NCBI GenBank assembly: GCA_947168935.1
Contig: CAMVNV010000009.1
Location: 1 to 49,434 of the forward strand
Direction of reading: 5' to 3'
Source: an uncultured Butyrivibrio sp.
GTDB taxonomy: Bacteria > Bacillota > Clostridia > Lachnospirales > Lachnospiraceae
DNA length: 49,434 nt
The notes under the pieces are model-generated. The model ran no database searches and was not told the origin of the DNA. It saw only the letters and a list, made by a program, of their open reading frames with translations. Shown here piece after piece: positions 33,958 to 42,548 of the stretch. The position numbers and the translations under genes were made by a program. Numbering within the stretch: the first letter of the stretch is position 1; every line of letters starts with the position of its first letter.

Positions 33958-35415
33958 ATGAATAAAAAGAAATTATTGGCACTTCTGACAGTATCAGCAA
34001 TGACAGCATCTCTTATTGGATGTTCTGGGGCAGCTGATGGAACGACAGATGCCGGAAGCGGAACACCTGGTGGCAACACAGAAAATGCTTCCGATACAAC
34101 AGATACAACCGGCACTACTGATGCAGGTGATACAACAGGGGGAGATGTTGGAGAACTTTCTTATACTTCTTTAAACCTTGATGATCACAAGGATCTGACA
34201 GCTTCCATCAAGTTCCTTCATCACAAGACAGACCGTGAAGAAGACGGAACAATGGCTAATATGATCGCTGAGTTTAATAAGGAATTCCCGAATATCACCG
34301 TTACAACTGAAGCGGTTACAGATTATGCAGAAGATGCTCTTCTTCGTCTTTCTACAGGTGACTGGGGCGATGTTATGTTCGTTCCTGAAGTAGACAAGAC
34401 AGATTATGCTACATACTTTATGCCACTTGATACACTTGATAATCTTTCCAAAGAACTTAACTTCGTTGACGCTAAAGAGTTTGGCGGACTTTGCTATGGT
34501 ATTCCTTACATGGCTAACGCACAGGGACTTCTTTACAACAAGAAGGTATTCGAGGATGCAGGAATCACAGAGATTCCTACAACTCCTGAAGAATTCGTAG
34601 CTGACCTTCAGCTTATCAAAGATAAGACAGATGCTATTCCTCTTTATACAAACTATGCAGCAGGATGGACAATGGGTGCATGGGATGCTTATGTAGGAAT
34701 CGTTTCTAACGGTGACAATACATACATGAACCAGAAGCTCGTTCACACAGCTGAGCCATTCACAGATCCAGGTGATGGTACAGGCGCTTACAATGTATAC
34801 AAGATCCTCTATGATGCATGTGCAAACGGTCTTATCGAAGACGACTACACAACAACAGACTGGGAAGGCTGCAAAGGCATGATGAACAGAGGAGAGATCG
34901 GAACTATGGTTCTTGGCTCATGGGCATTTGCTCAGATGCAGGAAGCAGGAGATACTCCTGAAAACGTTGGCTACATGCCATTCCCTATCACAGTTGGTGG
35001 TAAGCAGTATGTATGCGCAGGCGGCGACTACAACTACTGCATCAACGTTAACTCATCTGATGAGAACAAGCTTGCTTCACTTGTATTCGTTAAGTGGATG
35101 GTTGAGAAGTCAAACTGGTGCTACAACGAAGGTGGTTACACAGTTGTTAAGGGTGGACAGAATCCTGATATGTACGCTGCATTTGATGGTTGCGAAGTTC
35201 TTTCAGATCAGCCTTCACTCGCTGGCGAAGAGACATTCCTTAATGACATGAACGCAGAATCAGAGCTTTCAATCAATGCAGGTGGCAACGACAAGGTACA
35301 GCGCATAGTTGAAGCTGGCGCTACAGGTTCAGAGAGCTTTGATGATATCATGGCCGACTGGAATCAGAAGTGGCAGGATGCACAGGAAGAGCTCGGAATA
35401 GAGGTTCTTTACTAA
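33958..35415 (+). CDS. ABC transporter sugar-binding lipoprotein (manno-oligosaccharide)
   Basis: This 485-residue solute-binding protein has a lipoprotein signal (MNKKKLLALLTVSAMTASLI then GC, lipobox cysteine ~22) and a Gly/Thr/Asp-rich linker (~23-65) that tethers the two-lobe domain to the membrane. The body has the family 1 sugar-binding pattern (MIAEFNKEFPNITVTTEAVT, and AQGLLYNKKVFEDAGI). AAGGAGG precedes the ATG. Two permease genes follow, and the surrounding enzymes make beta-manno-oligosaccharides the likely ligand. A hairpin after the stop codon probably sets its higher expression over the permeases. Confidence 0.94.
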   Translation: MNKKKLLALLTVSAMTASLIGCSGAADGTTDAGSGTPGGNTENASDTTDTTGTTDAGDTTGGDVGELSYTSLNLDDHKDLTASIKFLHHKTDREEDGTMANMIAEFNKEFPNITVTTEAVTDYAEDALLRLSTGDWGDVMFVPEVDKTDYATYFMPLDTLDNLSKELNFVDAKEFGGLCYGIPYMANAQGLLYNKKVFEDAGITEIPTTPEEFVADLQLIKDKTDAIPLYTNYAAGWTMGAWDAYVGIVSNGDNTYMNQKLVHTAEPFTDPGDGTGAYNVYKILYDACANGLIEDDYTTTDWEGCKGMMNRGEIGTMVLGSWAFAQMQEAGDTPENVGYMPFPITVGGKQYVCAGGDYNYCINVNSSDENKLASLVFVKWMVEKSNWCYNEGGYTVVKGGQNPDMYAAFDGCEVLSDQPSLAGEETFLNDMNAESELSINAGGNDKVQRIVEAGATGSESFDDIMADWNQKWQDAQEELGIEVLY

Positions 35416-35428
35416 TACGACTTTCTTC

Positions 35429-35459
35429 ATGGCCGGGGGGAAGTATTCTCCCCGGTCAT
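35429..35459 (+). terminator. Hairpin after the binding-protein gene (attenuator/stabiliser)
   Basis: ATGGCCGGGG pairs with CCCCGGTCAT (one G-U) around an 11-base loop. Only ATTTATG follows, not a T run, so it is more likely to protect the upstream message or reduce read-through than to stop it fully. Confidence 0.6.
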
Positions 35460-35521
35460 ATTTATGAACACAGGTTTTATAAAAAGCAGCAATAGAGAAA
35501 AGTTTACAACTTAGATAGAGT

Positions 35522-35545
35522 TTATATGTGACATGTCACATATAA
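35522..35545. repeat. Perfect 24-bp palindrome upstream of the first permease
   Basis: The 24 bases centred at 35533/35534 are exactly self-complementary (half-site TTATATGTGACA). It ends 21 bases before the permease start codon. It could be an operator or an mRNA hairpin near the ribosome site. Confidence 0.75.
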
Positions 35546-35566
35546 GCTTAGCATGAAGGGAAGCTT

Positions 35567-36547
35567 ATGAAACATAAAAGAACATTTAAAGAATGGATAA
35601 AAAGCAGAGATGGGCAGCAGGTTCTTGTTATGATCGCCTTTATGATAGTTCCACTTCTTCTTTTATTCGTGTTCACCTATTTACCATTTGGTAAGATGTT
35701 CGGTTTTTCTTTTTACAATATGAAATATGTCGGAGCCCGCAAATATGTCGGCTTCAAGAATTATCTCAAAGTATTCCAGAGAGATGACTGCTTTGGTGCT
35801 TTGAAACTAAGTCTTTACTATATGCTCGGATCTGTAGTACAGCTTGTACTTGCACTTTATCTTGCAACTGTTCTTAGTTTTAAAGTTAAAGGCGGAGCTA
35901 TTTTCAAAGGATTTATGTTTTTTCCTTATCTGATCAATGGTATAGCAATTGGATTTATTTTTAAGTTTTTCTATACACGAGGCTTTGTTTTTGACACTGT
36001 ACTTCAATGGTGTGGTTTTCAGCTTGATAACCTTCCGTACTGGCTCAGAGATCAGAGTATCAACAACTTTTCACTGGTGGGAACTTCAGTGTGGAGATAC
36101 TTTGGTCAGAACATGGTCTTATTCATTGGTGCGATCATGTCTGTTGATTCAGAGCTTTATGAAGCAGCAATGCTTGATGGAGCTAACAGATTTCAGCAGT
36201 TCAAATACATTATTATGCCAAGCATAAAGACAATCATCACACTTAACGTTATCCTGTCGATCACAGGTTCACTTAGTGCTTTTGAGCCTCCTTATGTTAT
36301 TACTGATGGTGCAAATGGAACTGGTACTTACTTTGTAGTAATGCATGAGATAGCACATACCCAGCAGAAGGTTGGACTTGCTTCTGCCATGGCCATCATA
36401 CTTCTTCTTATCATCTTTATGGTAACGATACTGCAGAAGCTCTTCTTTAAATATGTATTCAGAAACGCTGAGGATGAAGATCCAAGAGCTGCCAGAAAAA
36501 GAGAGCGAGCACTTGCAAGAAGCATGAAAAAGCATGAAAGAAAGTAA
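35567..36547 (+). CDS. ABC sugar transporter permease, first subunit
   Basis: This 326-residue permease has six hydrophobic helices. The cytoplasmic EAA loop, YEAAMLDGANRFQQFKYIIM, contacts the ATPase. The early YLPFGKMFGFSFYNM and GFKNYLKVF segments are typical of carbohydrate uptake family 1 permeases. It ends in a long basic/acidic tail (AEDEDPRAARKRERAL). It pairs with the next gene to form the channel for the lipoprotein at 33958. No ATPase gene is present, so a shared MsmK-type ATPase elsewhere is expected. Confidence 0.94.
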   Translation: MKHKRTFKEWIKSRDGQQVLVMIAFMIVPLLLLFVFTYLPFGKMFGFSFYNMKYVGARKYVGFKNYLKVFQRDDCFGALKLSLYYMLGSVVQLVLALYLATVLSFKVKGGAIFKGFMFFPYLINGIAIGFIFKFFYTRGFVFDTVLQWCGFQLDNLPYWLRDQSINNFSLVGTSVWRYFGQNMVLFIGAIMSVDSELYEAAMLDGANRFQQFKYIIMPSIKTIITLNVILSITGSLSAFEPPYVITDGANGTGTYFVVMHEIAHTQQKVGLASAMAIILLLIIFMVTILQKLFFKYVFRNAEDEDPRAARKRERALARSMKKHERK

Positions 36548-36567
36548 GCACCTGGGAGGAAGAAAAT

Positions 36568-37413
36568 ATGAGTATATCAAAAATATTAAGAGCAGTTCTT
36601 ACGACTGCCAAATATATATCGCTGATATTCTTTTCATTCTGTGCTGTGCTTCCTGTTGTATCATGCTTTATCACAGCTTTTAAGACAGACGTTGAATATC
36701 AGACAACTAATGTAATGACAATGCCGCAGAGCTGGCTTAACTTCGACAATTTCGTTCAGGCATTTACAAAAGCCGGAATGGCAAGAGCTTTCATGAATTC
36801 TACTATAATCCTTATCTGCGTACTTTTCTTTTCAGTAATGATAGGAACTCAGCTTGCGTATGTACTTAACAGATTCAAGTTCTTTGGAAATACCATTATA
36901 AGAGCACTGTTTTTGTTCGCATCACAGCTTCCCGGCGTTGCAATGCAGATCGCGGTTTATGAGATCATGTACAACCTTGGTTTTATAAACTCACTTGTTG
37001 GATACATTATCATGATGTGCGGAACAGATATCATATCGATCTATATTTATATCCAGTTCTTTGAAAACATTGATTATTCACTGGATGAGTCAGCTATTAT
37101 CGACGGAGCTAATTACTTTACTATTTTTTATAAGGTTCTTTTCCCGCTTCTCAAGCCGGCAATCGTAACCAGCTGTATTTTGAAGGGTGTTAGCACCTAC
37201 AACGAGTATTACTGCGCAAACCTTTATCTTCAGGATAAGAAAAAGTATGCGACAGTAGCCACGTCTCTGTATACCTTTGTAGGACCACTTGGTAGTAAGT
37301 ATAACCTTATCTGTGCAGGTGTTATCATTTCACTTTTGCCGGCACTTATTGTTTTTGTACTGTGTCAGAAGCAGATCTATTCAGGCCTTACAGCAGGTGC
37401 TGTTAAGGGTTAA
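36568..37413 (+). CDS. ABC sugar transporter permease, second subunit
   Basis: This 281-residue permease of the MalG/MsmG type has six helices and the EAA-type loop DESAIIDGANYFTIFYKVLF. GGGAGG lies before the ATG, 20 bases after the previous stop. The NSTIILICVLFFSVMIGTQL segment is typical of the second subunit. It ends TAGAVKG, the usual short tail of the family. Confidence 0.94.
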   Translation: MSISKILRAVLTTAKYISLIFFSFCAVLPVVSCFITAFKTDVEYQTTNVMTMPQSWLNFDNFVQAFTKAGMARAFMNSTIILICVLFFSVMIGTQLAYVLNRFKFFGNTIIRALFLFASQLPGVAMQIAVYEIMYNLGFINSLVGYIIMMCGTDIISIYIYIQFFENIDYSLDESAIIDGANYFTIFYKVLFPLLKPAIVTSCILKGVSTYNEYYCANLYLQDKKKYATVATSLYTFVGPLGSKYNLICAGVIISLLPALIVFVLCQKQIYSGLTAGAVKG

Positions 37414-37464
37414 AAACTTATGTGAATTGGCTGGATGAATTTAAAAAAATCTGAGGATAAAAGG

Positions 37465-38646
37465 ATGGTTGAGAAAGTTAGACAGCATCTTATTAAAGAG
37501 CTTATCCCTTTTTGGAAAGGGCTACGAGACGATGAATACGGCGGATATTATGGGCTTTTGAGTTATGACCTTGATCTTGATAAAAAAGCTGAAAAGGGAT
37601 GTATCTTAAACAGCAGGATATTGTGGTTTTTCTCAAGTGCATATACTTTGTTAAAAGAGAAGTCGCTCCTTGATGAAGCCCGCCATGCTTATGAATTTAT
37701 GACAAGGTATTGTATAGATAAGACTTATGGCGGAATATACTGGTCCATGACTTATGACGGCAGGGTGCTTGATTCTACAAAACATACTTATAATCAGGCC
37801 TTTGCTATATATGCATTGTCCGCATACTATGAAGCATCAGGTGACAAGGAAGCACTTGACCTTGCCGAAAATTTATTTTCCATAATAGAAAATAAATGTA
37901 AGGATGATATTGGGTACAAAGAAGCATCAAATGAGAAGTTTGAAGAAGCTAAAAATGATAAACTATCTGAAAATGGGGTAATAGCGTCCAGAACCATGAA
38001 TACGCTTTTGCACGTCCTTGAAGCTTATACGGAGCTTTACAGGGTTTGTGGCGATATGCAGGTTCGAAAAGCGCTTGAAAATATTCTTACCCTGTTTGCA
38101 GATAAGGTATACAACAAGGAACTTCACAGGCAGGAAGTCTTTTTTGATAATGATTACAAGTCACTTATCGATCTTCACAGCTACGGACATGACATCGAAA
38201 CTTCATGGCTTGTCGACAGGACAGTGGAAGTGATCGATGAAGATGGAAGCTTGAGTAAGAAGATCACACCCATTACCCAAGATCTTTGCAGGAAGGTGTT
38301 TGAAACAGCTTTCGATGGCAGATCTCTTGCATACGAATGTGAGAGAGGCGTTGTCAATGAAAAAAGAGTCTGGTGGGTTCAGGCAGAAACAGTTGTGGGA
38401 TTTATAAATGCTTATGAAAAGTCTGACTGCAAGGATGTGAAATATCTTGATGCTGCAAGAAATGTGCTGGACTTTATATTTGAATACCTTGTTGATAAAA
38501 GAAATGGCTCGGAATGGTTCTGGGAAGTTAATAAAGATGGAACTCCTGTTCACGGACACCCGATCGTTGAGCCGTGGAAATGTCCTTATCATAATGGCAG
38601 AATGTGTATTGAGATCATAAAAAGGCAAGTTTACTTGGATCAGTGA
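37465..38646 (+). CDS. Cellobiose 2-epimerase (AGE superfamily)
   Basis: The enzyme interconverts the reducing-end glucose and mannose of beta-1,4-disaccharides, turning mannobiose into mannosyl-glucose. The ATG at 37465 (GAGG nine bases upstream) matches the start of known cellobiose 2-epimerases (VRQHLIKELIPFWKGLRDDE); an ATG at 37435 would add ten residues. Family hallmarks are SRILWFFSSAY, KHTYNQAFAIYALS, the catalytic His in HSYGHDIETSWL, WWVQAETVVGFINAY and the C-terminal EPWKCPYHNGRMCIE. At 393 residues it is usual length. The next gene encodes the phosphorylase that uses its product. Confidence 0.95.
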   Translation: MVEKVRQHLIKELIPFWKGLRDDEYGGYYGLLSYDLDLDKKAEKGCILNSRILWFFSSAYTLLKEKSLLDEARHAYEFMTRYCIDKTYGGIYWSMTYDGRVLDSTKHTYNQAFAIYALSAYYEASGDKEALDLAENLFSIIENKCKDDIGYKEASNEKFEEAKNDKLSENGVIASRTMNTLLHVLEAYTELYRVCGDMQVRKALENILTLFADKVYNKELHRQEVFFDNDYKSLIDLHSYGHDIETSWLVDRTVEVIDEDGSLSKKITPITQDLCRKVFETAFDGRSLAYECERGVVNEKRVWWVQAETVVGFINAYEKSDCKDVKYLDAARNVLDFIFEYLVDKRNGSEWFWEVNKDGTPVHGHPIVEPWKCPYHNGRMCIEIIKRQVYLDQ

Positions 38647-38706
38647 TTCAAGTGATACATATAATCTTGGATCAAGGGTTCAAGAAATCATATTTAAGGA
38701 GACACA

Positions 38707-39879
38707 ATGATACACGAAAAATACTTTGAACTGGTCAAAGAGCAGGAAGAGCTTATAAATAGACCTAATAAAAAGAGCTCTTTTTACAATGGAATCTATG
38801 ACAGATATGAGTATCCTGTTCTTACAAGAGAGCATGCACCTATATTCTGGAAATACGACATTAACAAGGAGACCAATCCATATTTTATGGAAAGACTCGG
38901 TGTTAATGCAGTCATGAACTCAGGTGCTATCTATTTAGATGGTAAATATTACCTTGTAGCAAGAGTTGAAGGCGCTGACAGAAAGTCCTTCTTTGCAGTA
39001 GCAGAAAGTGATAAGGGAACAGAATGTTTCAGATTCTGGGATTATCCTGTTGTGCTTCCTGATACAGTTGCAGGCGAAACTAACGTATATGACATGAGAC
39101 TTACTCAGCACGAGGATGGCTACATCTATGGTGTATTCTGCTCTGAGTCTAAGGATACCAAGAACTCAGACCTCTCCGCAGCAGTAGCAGAAGCAGGTAT
39201 CGTAAGAACCAAAGACCTTAAGACCTGGGAGAGACTTCCTAACCTTGTAACAAAGCGTTCTCCTCAGCAGAGGAACGTAGTCCTTCATCCTGAATTCGTA
39301 GATGGCAAGTATGCTTTCTATACAAGGCCTATGGATGACTTCATTGAGACTGGATCAGGAAGTGGTATCGGTTTTGGCCTTTGCGATGATATCGAGCATG
39401 CTGTTATCGATGAAGAGAAGATGACTTCAATCAGAAGATATCACCAGATCACAGAAGCCAAGAACGGTGCAGGCGCTGTTCCGATCAAGACAGACAGAGG
39501 CTGGATCCATATCGCGCACGGCGTTAGAAATACAGCTGCAGGTCTTCGCTATGTAATCTATGCATTTGCAACAGATTTAAATGATCCTTCAAAGGTTATC
39601 GCAGAGCCTTCAGGACTTCTTATAGGACCAAGAGAAGGCGAGAGAGTTGGAGATGTAAGCAACGTTGTATTTACTAATGGTGCTATCGTTAATGAAAATA
39701 ATGAAGTGTTCATCTACTACGCTTCATCAGATACAAGGCTTCACGTAGCAACTACAACTATTGATAAGCTTATTGACTACGTATTTAATACACCTACAGA
39801 TCCGCTTAGAAGCCCTGACTGCGTAAAGCAGAGATGTGATCTTATCGCTAAGAATCTTGAGCTTTTGAAAAAGGATTAA
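38707..39879 (+). CDS. 4-O-beta-D-mannosyl-D-glucose phosphorylase (GH130_1)
   Basis: This 390-residue enzyme cleaves mannosyl-glucose with phosphate to mannose-1-phosphate and glucose. The five-bladed propeller carries the GH130_1 markers [20 protein letters not shown], the catalytic acid D129 in [10 protein letters not shown] and the phosphate-binding region around [25 protein letters not shown] precedes the ATG, 60 bases after the epimerase gene, matching the known mannobiose pathway of Ruminococcus albus and Bacteroides. It acts in the cytosol. Confidence 0.95.
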   Translation: MIHEKYFELVKEQEELINRPNKKSSFYNGIYDRYEYPVLTREHAPIFWKYDINKETNPYFMERLGVNAVMNSGAIYLDGKYYLVARVEGADRKSFFAVAESDKGTECFRFWDYPVVLPDTVAGETNVYDMRLTQHEDGYIYGVFCSESKDTKNSDLSAAVAEAGIVRTKDLKTWERLPNLVTKRSPQQRNVVLHPEFVDGKYAFYTRPMDDFIETGSGSGIGFGLCDDIEHAVIDEEKMTSIRRYHQITEAKNGAGAVPIKTDRGWIHIAHGVRNTAAGLRYVIYAFATDLNDPSKVIAEPSGLLIGPREGERVGDVSNVVFTNGAIVNENNEVFIYYASSDTRLHVATTTIDKLIDYVFNTPTDPLRSPDCVKQRCDLIAKNLELLKKD

Positions 39880-39936
39880 TATAAGAACAATCAGTATAAA
39901 AGCAACTAATAATAGCTGAACAATCCGTTAGTCATA

Positions 39937-39964
39937 AGGTGTCAGAAGGAACTTTTGACACCTA
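39937..39964. other. Hairpin between the two GH130 genes
   Basis: AGGTGTCA and TGACACCT form an 8-bp stem with a 12-base loop, without a T run. It may adjust the ratio of the two phosphorylase messages. The rest of the 217-base gap is AT-rich and shows no other clear signal. Confidence 0.4.
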
Positions 39965-40096
39965 CCTCATTATATGTTTAAAAATAATAAGCATAGTCGA
40001 GTTCAGATAGAGATATTAAACAATATCAATTAAAAATTTAAAATAAGTACAATAAGTAAATATATAAACATGTACATAAAGAGGAGTTATTAAAAA

Positions 40097-41119
40097 ATGT
40101 CAAAGTATAAAATGATCAGCGAACCATTAAAGAACATCCCATGGCAGGAAGGCCCGGAGAAATTCGAAGGAGCACCTGTTTGGAGATATAAGGAAAACCC
40201 TATCATTAACAGAAATCCAATCCCTGGTGTAGCAAGAATCTTCAATAGTGCAGTAATGCCTTACGAAGGAAAGTTCATCGGCGTATTCAGAGGAGAGCAG
40301 ACTAACGGAATCCCTTACATCTATCTTGGACACAGCGAAGATGCTATTCACTGGGATTTCGAGACCAATAAGATCCCATTCGTAGACAAGGATGGCAATC
40401 CATTCATGCCAAGATATGCTTATGACCCAAGACTTGTTAAGGTTGAGGATACATACTATATCATCTGGTGCCAGGATTTCTACGGAGCATCTATCGGAAT
40501 GGCTAAGACTAAGGACTTCAAGACTTTCGAAAGACTTGAAAATCCATTCATTCCTTTTAACAGAAATGCAGTTCTTTTCCCAAGAAAGATTAATGGTAAG
40601 TTTATGCTGCTCTCAAGACCTTCAGATAGCGGACACACACCATTTGGCGATATATTCCTGTCTGAGAGTCCTGACATGGAATACTGGGGACACCACAGAC
40701 ACGTTATGGAGCGTTCTCCTGAGTGGTGGGAGTCAGTTAAGATCGGTGGCGGCGCTGCTCCTATCGAGACTTCAGAAGGATGGCTTATGTTCTATCACGG
40801 CGTAAGCAGCACATGCAATGGATTCGTATATTCAATCGGTGCTGCAATCCTTGATATCGACAACCCTTCAAAGGTTAAGTATCGCTGCGAGACGTTCATC
40901 TTAACTCCTGAAGAATGGTATGAGGAGAGAGGCTTTGTTCCGAACGTATGCTTCCCTTGCGCTACACTTCACGACAGTGAAACAGGCAGGATCGCTATCT
41001 ACTACGGCGCTGCAGACAGCTATGTAGCACTTGCATTTACAAGACTTGACGACATCATTGATTATGTCAAGGAGCACTCTGTAGTAAGAGAGTCTGACAC
41101 TGAGCTTGGAATCAGATAA
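40097..41119 (+). CDS. Beta-1,4-manno-oligosaccharide phosphorylase (GH130_2)
   Basis: This 340-residue phosphorylase removes terminal mannose from beta-1,4-manno-oligosaccharides as mannose-1-phosphate. GH130_2 markers are ARIFNSAVMPYEGKFIGVFR, the catalytic D110 in YAYDPRLVK, the NRNAVLFPRKINGKFMLLSR region and HGVSSTCNGFVYSIGAAILD. GAGGAG lies 11 bases before the ATG. With GH130_1 at 38707 it forms the RaMP1/RaMP2-like pair that covers both disaccharide and longer substrates. Confidence 0.95.
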   Translation: MSKYKMISEPLKNIPWQEGPEKFEGAPVWRYKENPIINRNPIPGVARIFNSAVMPYEGKFIGVFRGEQTNGIPYIYLGHSEDAIHWDFETNKIPFVDKDGNPFMPRYAYDPRLVKVEDTYYIIWCQDFYGASIGMAKTKDFKTFERLENPFIPFNRNAVLFPRKINGKFMLLSRPSDSGHTPFGDIFLSESPDMEYWGHHRHVMERSPEWWESVKIGGGAAPIETSEGWLMFYHGVSSTCNGFVYSIGAAILDIDNPSKVKYRCETFILTPEEWYEERGFVPNVCFPCATLHDSETGRIAIYYGAADSYVALAFTRLDDIIDYVKEHSVVRESDTELGIR

Positions 41120-41221
41120 GTAAATGCTTGATATAACTTGAATATGATGACGTGTTATTCTATGTATATATAAAATTCAAACGATCATTATGTCATCAGT
41201 TGAGTGAATATATAAGTTTAT

Positions 41222-41257
41222 AGGCGGCTGGGAATTTGGCATTCCCAGCGCCTTTTT
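41222..41257 (+). terminator. Terminator after the GH130_2 gene
   Basis: AGGC-GCTGGGAA and TTCCCAGC-GCCT form a 12-bp stem with one bulged G, followed by TTTTT. It lies 31 bases before the esterase start codon, so the last two genes need read-through or their own promoter. Confidence 0.85.
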
Positions 41258-41288
41258 ATAAAAATCGGAAGATGGAGACGAGATTATC

Positions 41289-42524
41289 ATGATAGATTTT
41301 GATAAAGCAAAGGCTATAGCAAATCATGGTGATACAGCAAGACTTTTTAAACTTTTTAGTAAATTAGAAGAAGGAAAGCCGGTAACTTTATGCTTTCTTG
41401 GAGGTTCAATCACTCAGGGAAGTCTTTCATCAAAGCCCACTACCTGCTATGCTTACAAGGTATATGAGTGGTTTAAAGAGACTTTTAAAAACGCTGATAT
41501 AACTTATGTGAATGCAGGCGTCGGCGGAACTACATCTGCTTTTGGCGCTGCAAGGTGTGACAGGGACGTACTGTCCCATAACCCTGACTTTGTACTTGTA
41601 GAGTTTTCGGTTAATGACGAGTGCGATGACTATTTTTATGAGAGCTATGAAGGCCTTATTAGAAAGCTTCTTTATAGTAGAAACCTTCCTGCAGTTGCAG
41701 CTTTATTCAATTTCTTTTATCAGGATGGCAAGACCAGCGAGAGGATTCATTCAAAGGTCGCAAGATACTATGGCATTCCGGCTGCATCTATGCATGGGGC
41801 TATCTATGAAGATATTTTATCAGGGAAGATCGAAGATATAAGCACTCTTTCACCTGACGGGCTTCACCCTAATGATACGGGACATGACCTTCTTAGCAGA
41901 GTTGTAGCGAATCTTTTAGGATCAATTTATGAGGAGTACAAAGAGGGTAAGAAATCTTTGACTATAGGCACTACTGAATCGAAAGAAAGTACGGATGACA
42001 CAGATTCGGAACATACCATTCAGGCAGATGGTTCTTTATTTAAAGGGGAATCAGAAAATTCTGTGCCAAAGAAAATCAAGACTCCTCTTACAGCTAATGC
42101 ATTTGAAGGAGCTACTCGCCTGGATAACAGGAATTTTGTGCCTGACCTTCAGGGATTTAGCGTAGATACTGCGCCTCAGAAGGACGTGACTGACTGCTTT
42201 AAAAATGGGTGGCTTGGCGCCAGACTACATGATAAGATAGTCTTTGAATTTGACCAGGAAAATGAATGTACAGGAATTGCTGTTCAGTATGATAAGACCA
42301 TGAAGCGCCCTGCGCCGGTGGTATCTGTAATGGTGGATGACAATTCTTCCGAAAAGATATTAATAGACGCAGCATTCGATGAAACCTGGGGAGATCTTTT
42401 GGATATCAGACAGATCTTTTTACATGAGAAAAAAGGCCCTCACAGGCTTGAAATAGAAGTTATTGATGACAAGGATGGAAAGGCAGTACCTTTTAATCTG
42501 GTGTCGGTTATAATAACAAGATAA
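41289..42524 (+). CDS. Two-domain SGNH acetylesterase, CE17-like
   Basis: Residues ~30-215 form an SGNH hydrolase: nucleophile S40 in FLGGSITQG, Gly in AGVGGTTS, Asn in EFSVND and the D190/H193 dyad in SPDGLHPND. A charged linker (~218-275) leads to a beta-rich C-terminal domain (~280-411) that could be a CBM35-like jelly roll. This order is that of CE17 mannan O-acetylesterases such as those of Roseburia mannan loci, which remove acetyl groups from imported manno-oligosaccharides before phosphorolysis. No signal peptide is present. The CE17 call rests on domain order and neighbours and is less sure than the SGNH call. Confidence 0.85.
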   Translation: MIDFDKAKAIANHGDTARLFKLFSKLEEGKPVTLCFLGGSITQGSLSSKPTTCYAYKVYEWFKETFKNADITYVNAGVGGTTSAFGAARCDRDVLSHNPDFVLVEFSVNDECDDYFYESYEGLIRKLLYSRNLPAVAALFNFFYQDGKTSERIHSKVARYYGIPAASMHGAIYEDILSGKIEDISTLSPDGLHPNDTGHDLLSRVVANLLGSIYEEYKEGKKSLTIGTTESKESTDDTDSEHTIQADGSLFKGESENSVPKKIKTPLTANAFEGATRLDNRNFVPDLQGFSVDTAPQKDVTDCFKNGWLGARLHDKIVFEFDQENECTGIAVQYDKTMKRPAPVVSVMVDDNSSEKILIDAAFDETWGDLLDIRQIFLHEKKGPHRLEIEVIDDKDGKAVPFNLVSVIITR

Positions 42525-42548
42525 TTAAAAAGAAACGGAAGTATTATT

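Noticed and set aside
35486..35497. GCAGCAATAGAG, identical to part of the 149-bp repeat
   Set aside because: Only 12 bases match and neither flank continues the element; it may be a relic but chance cannot be excluded.
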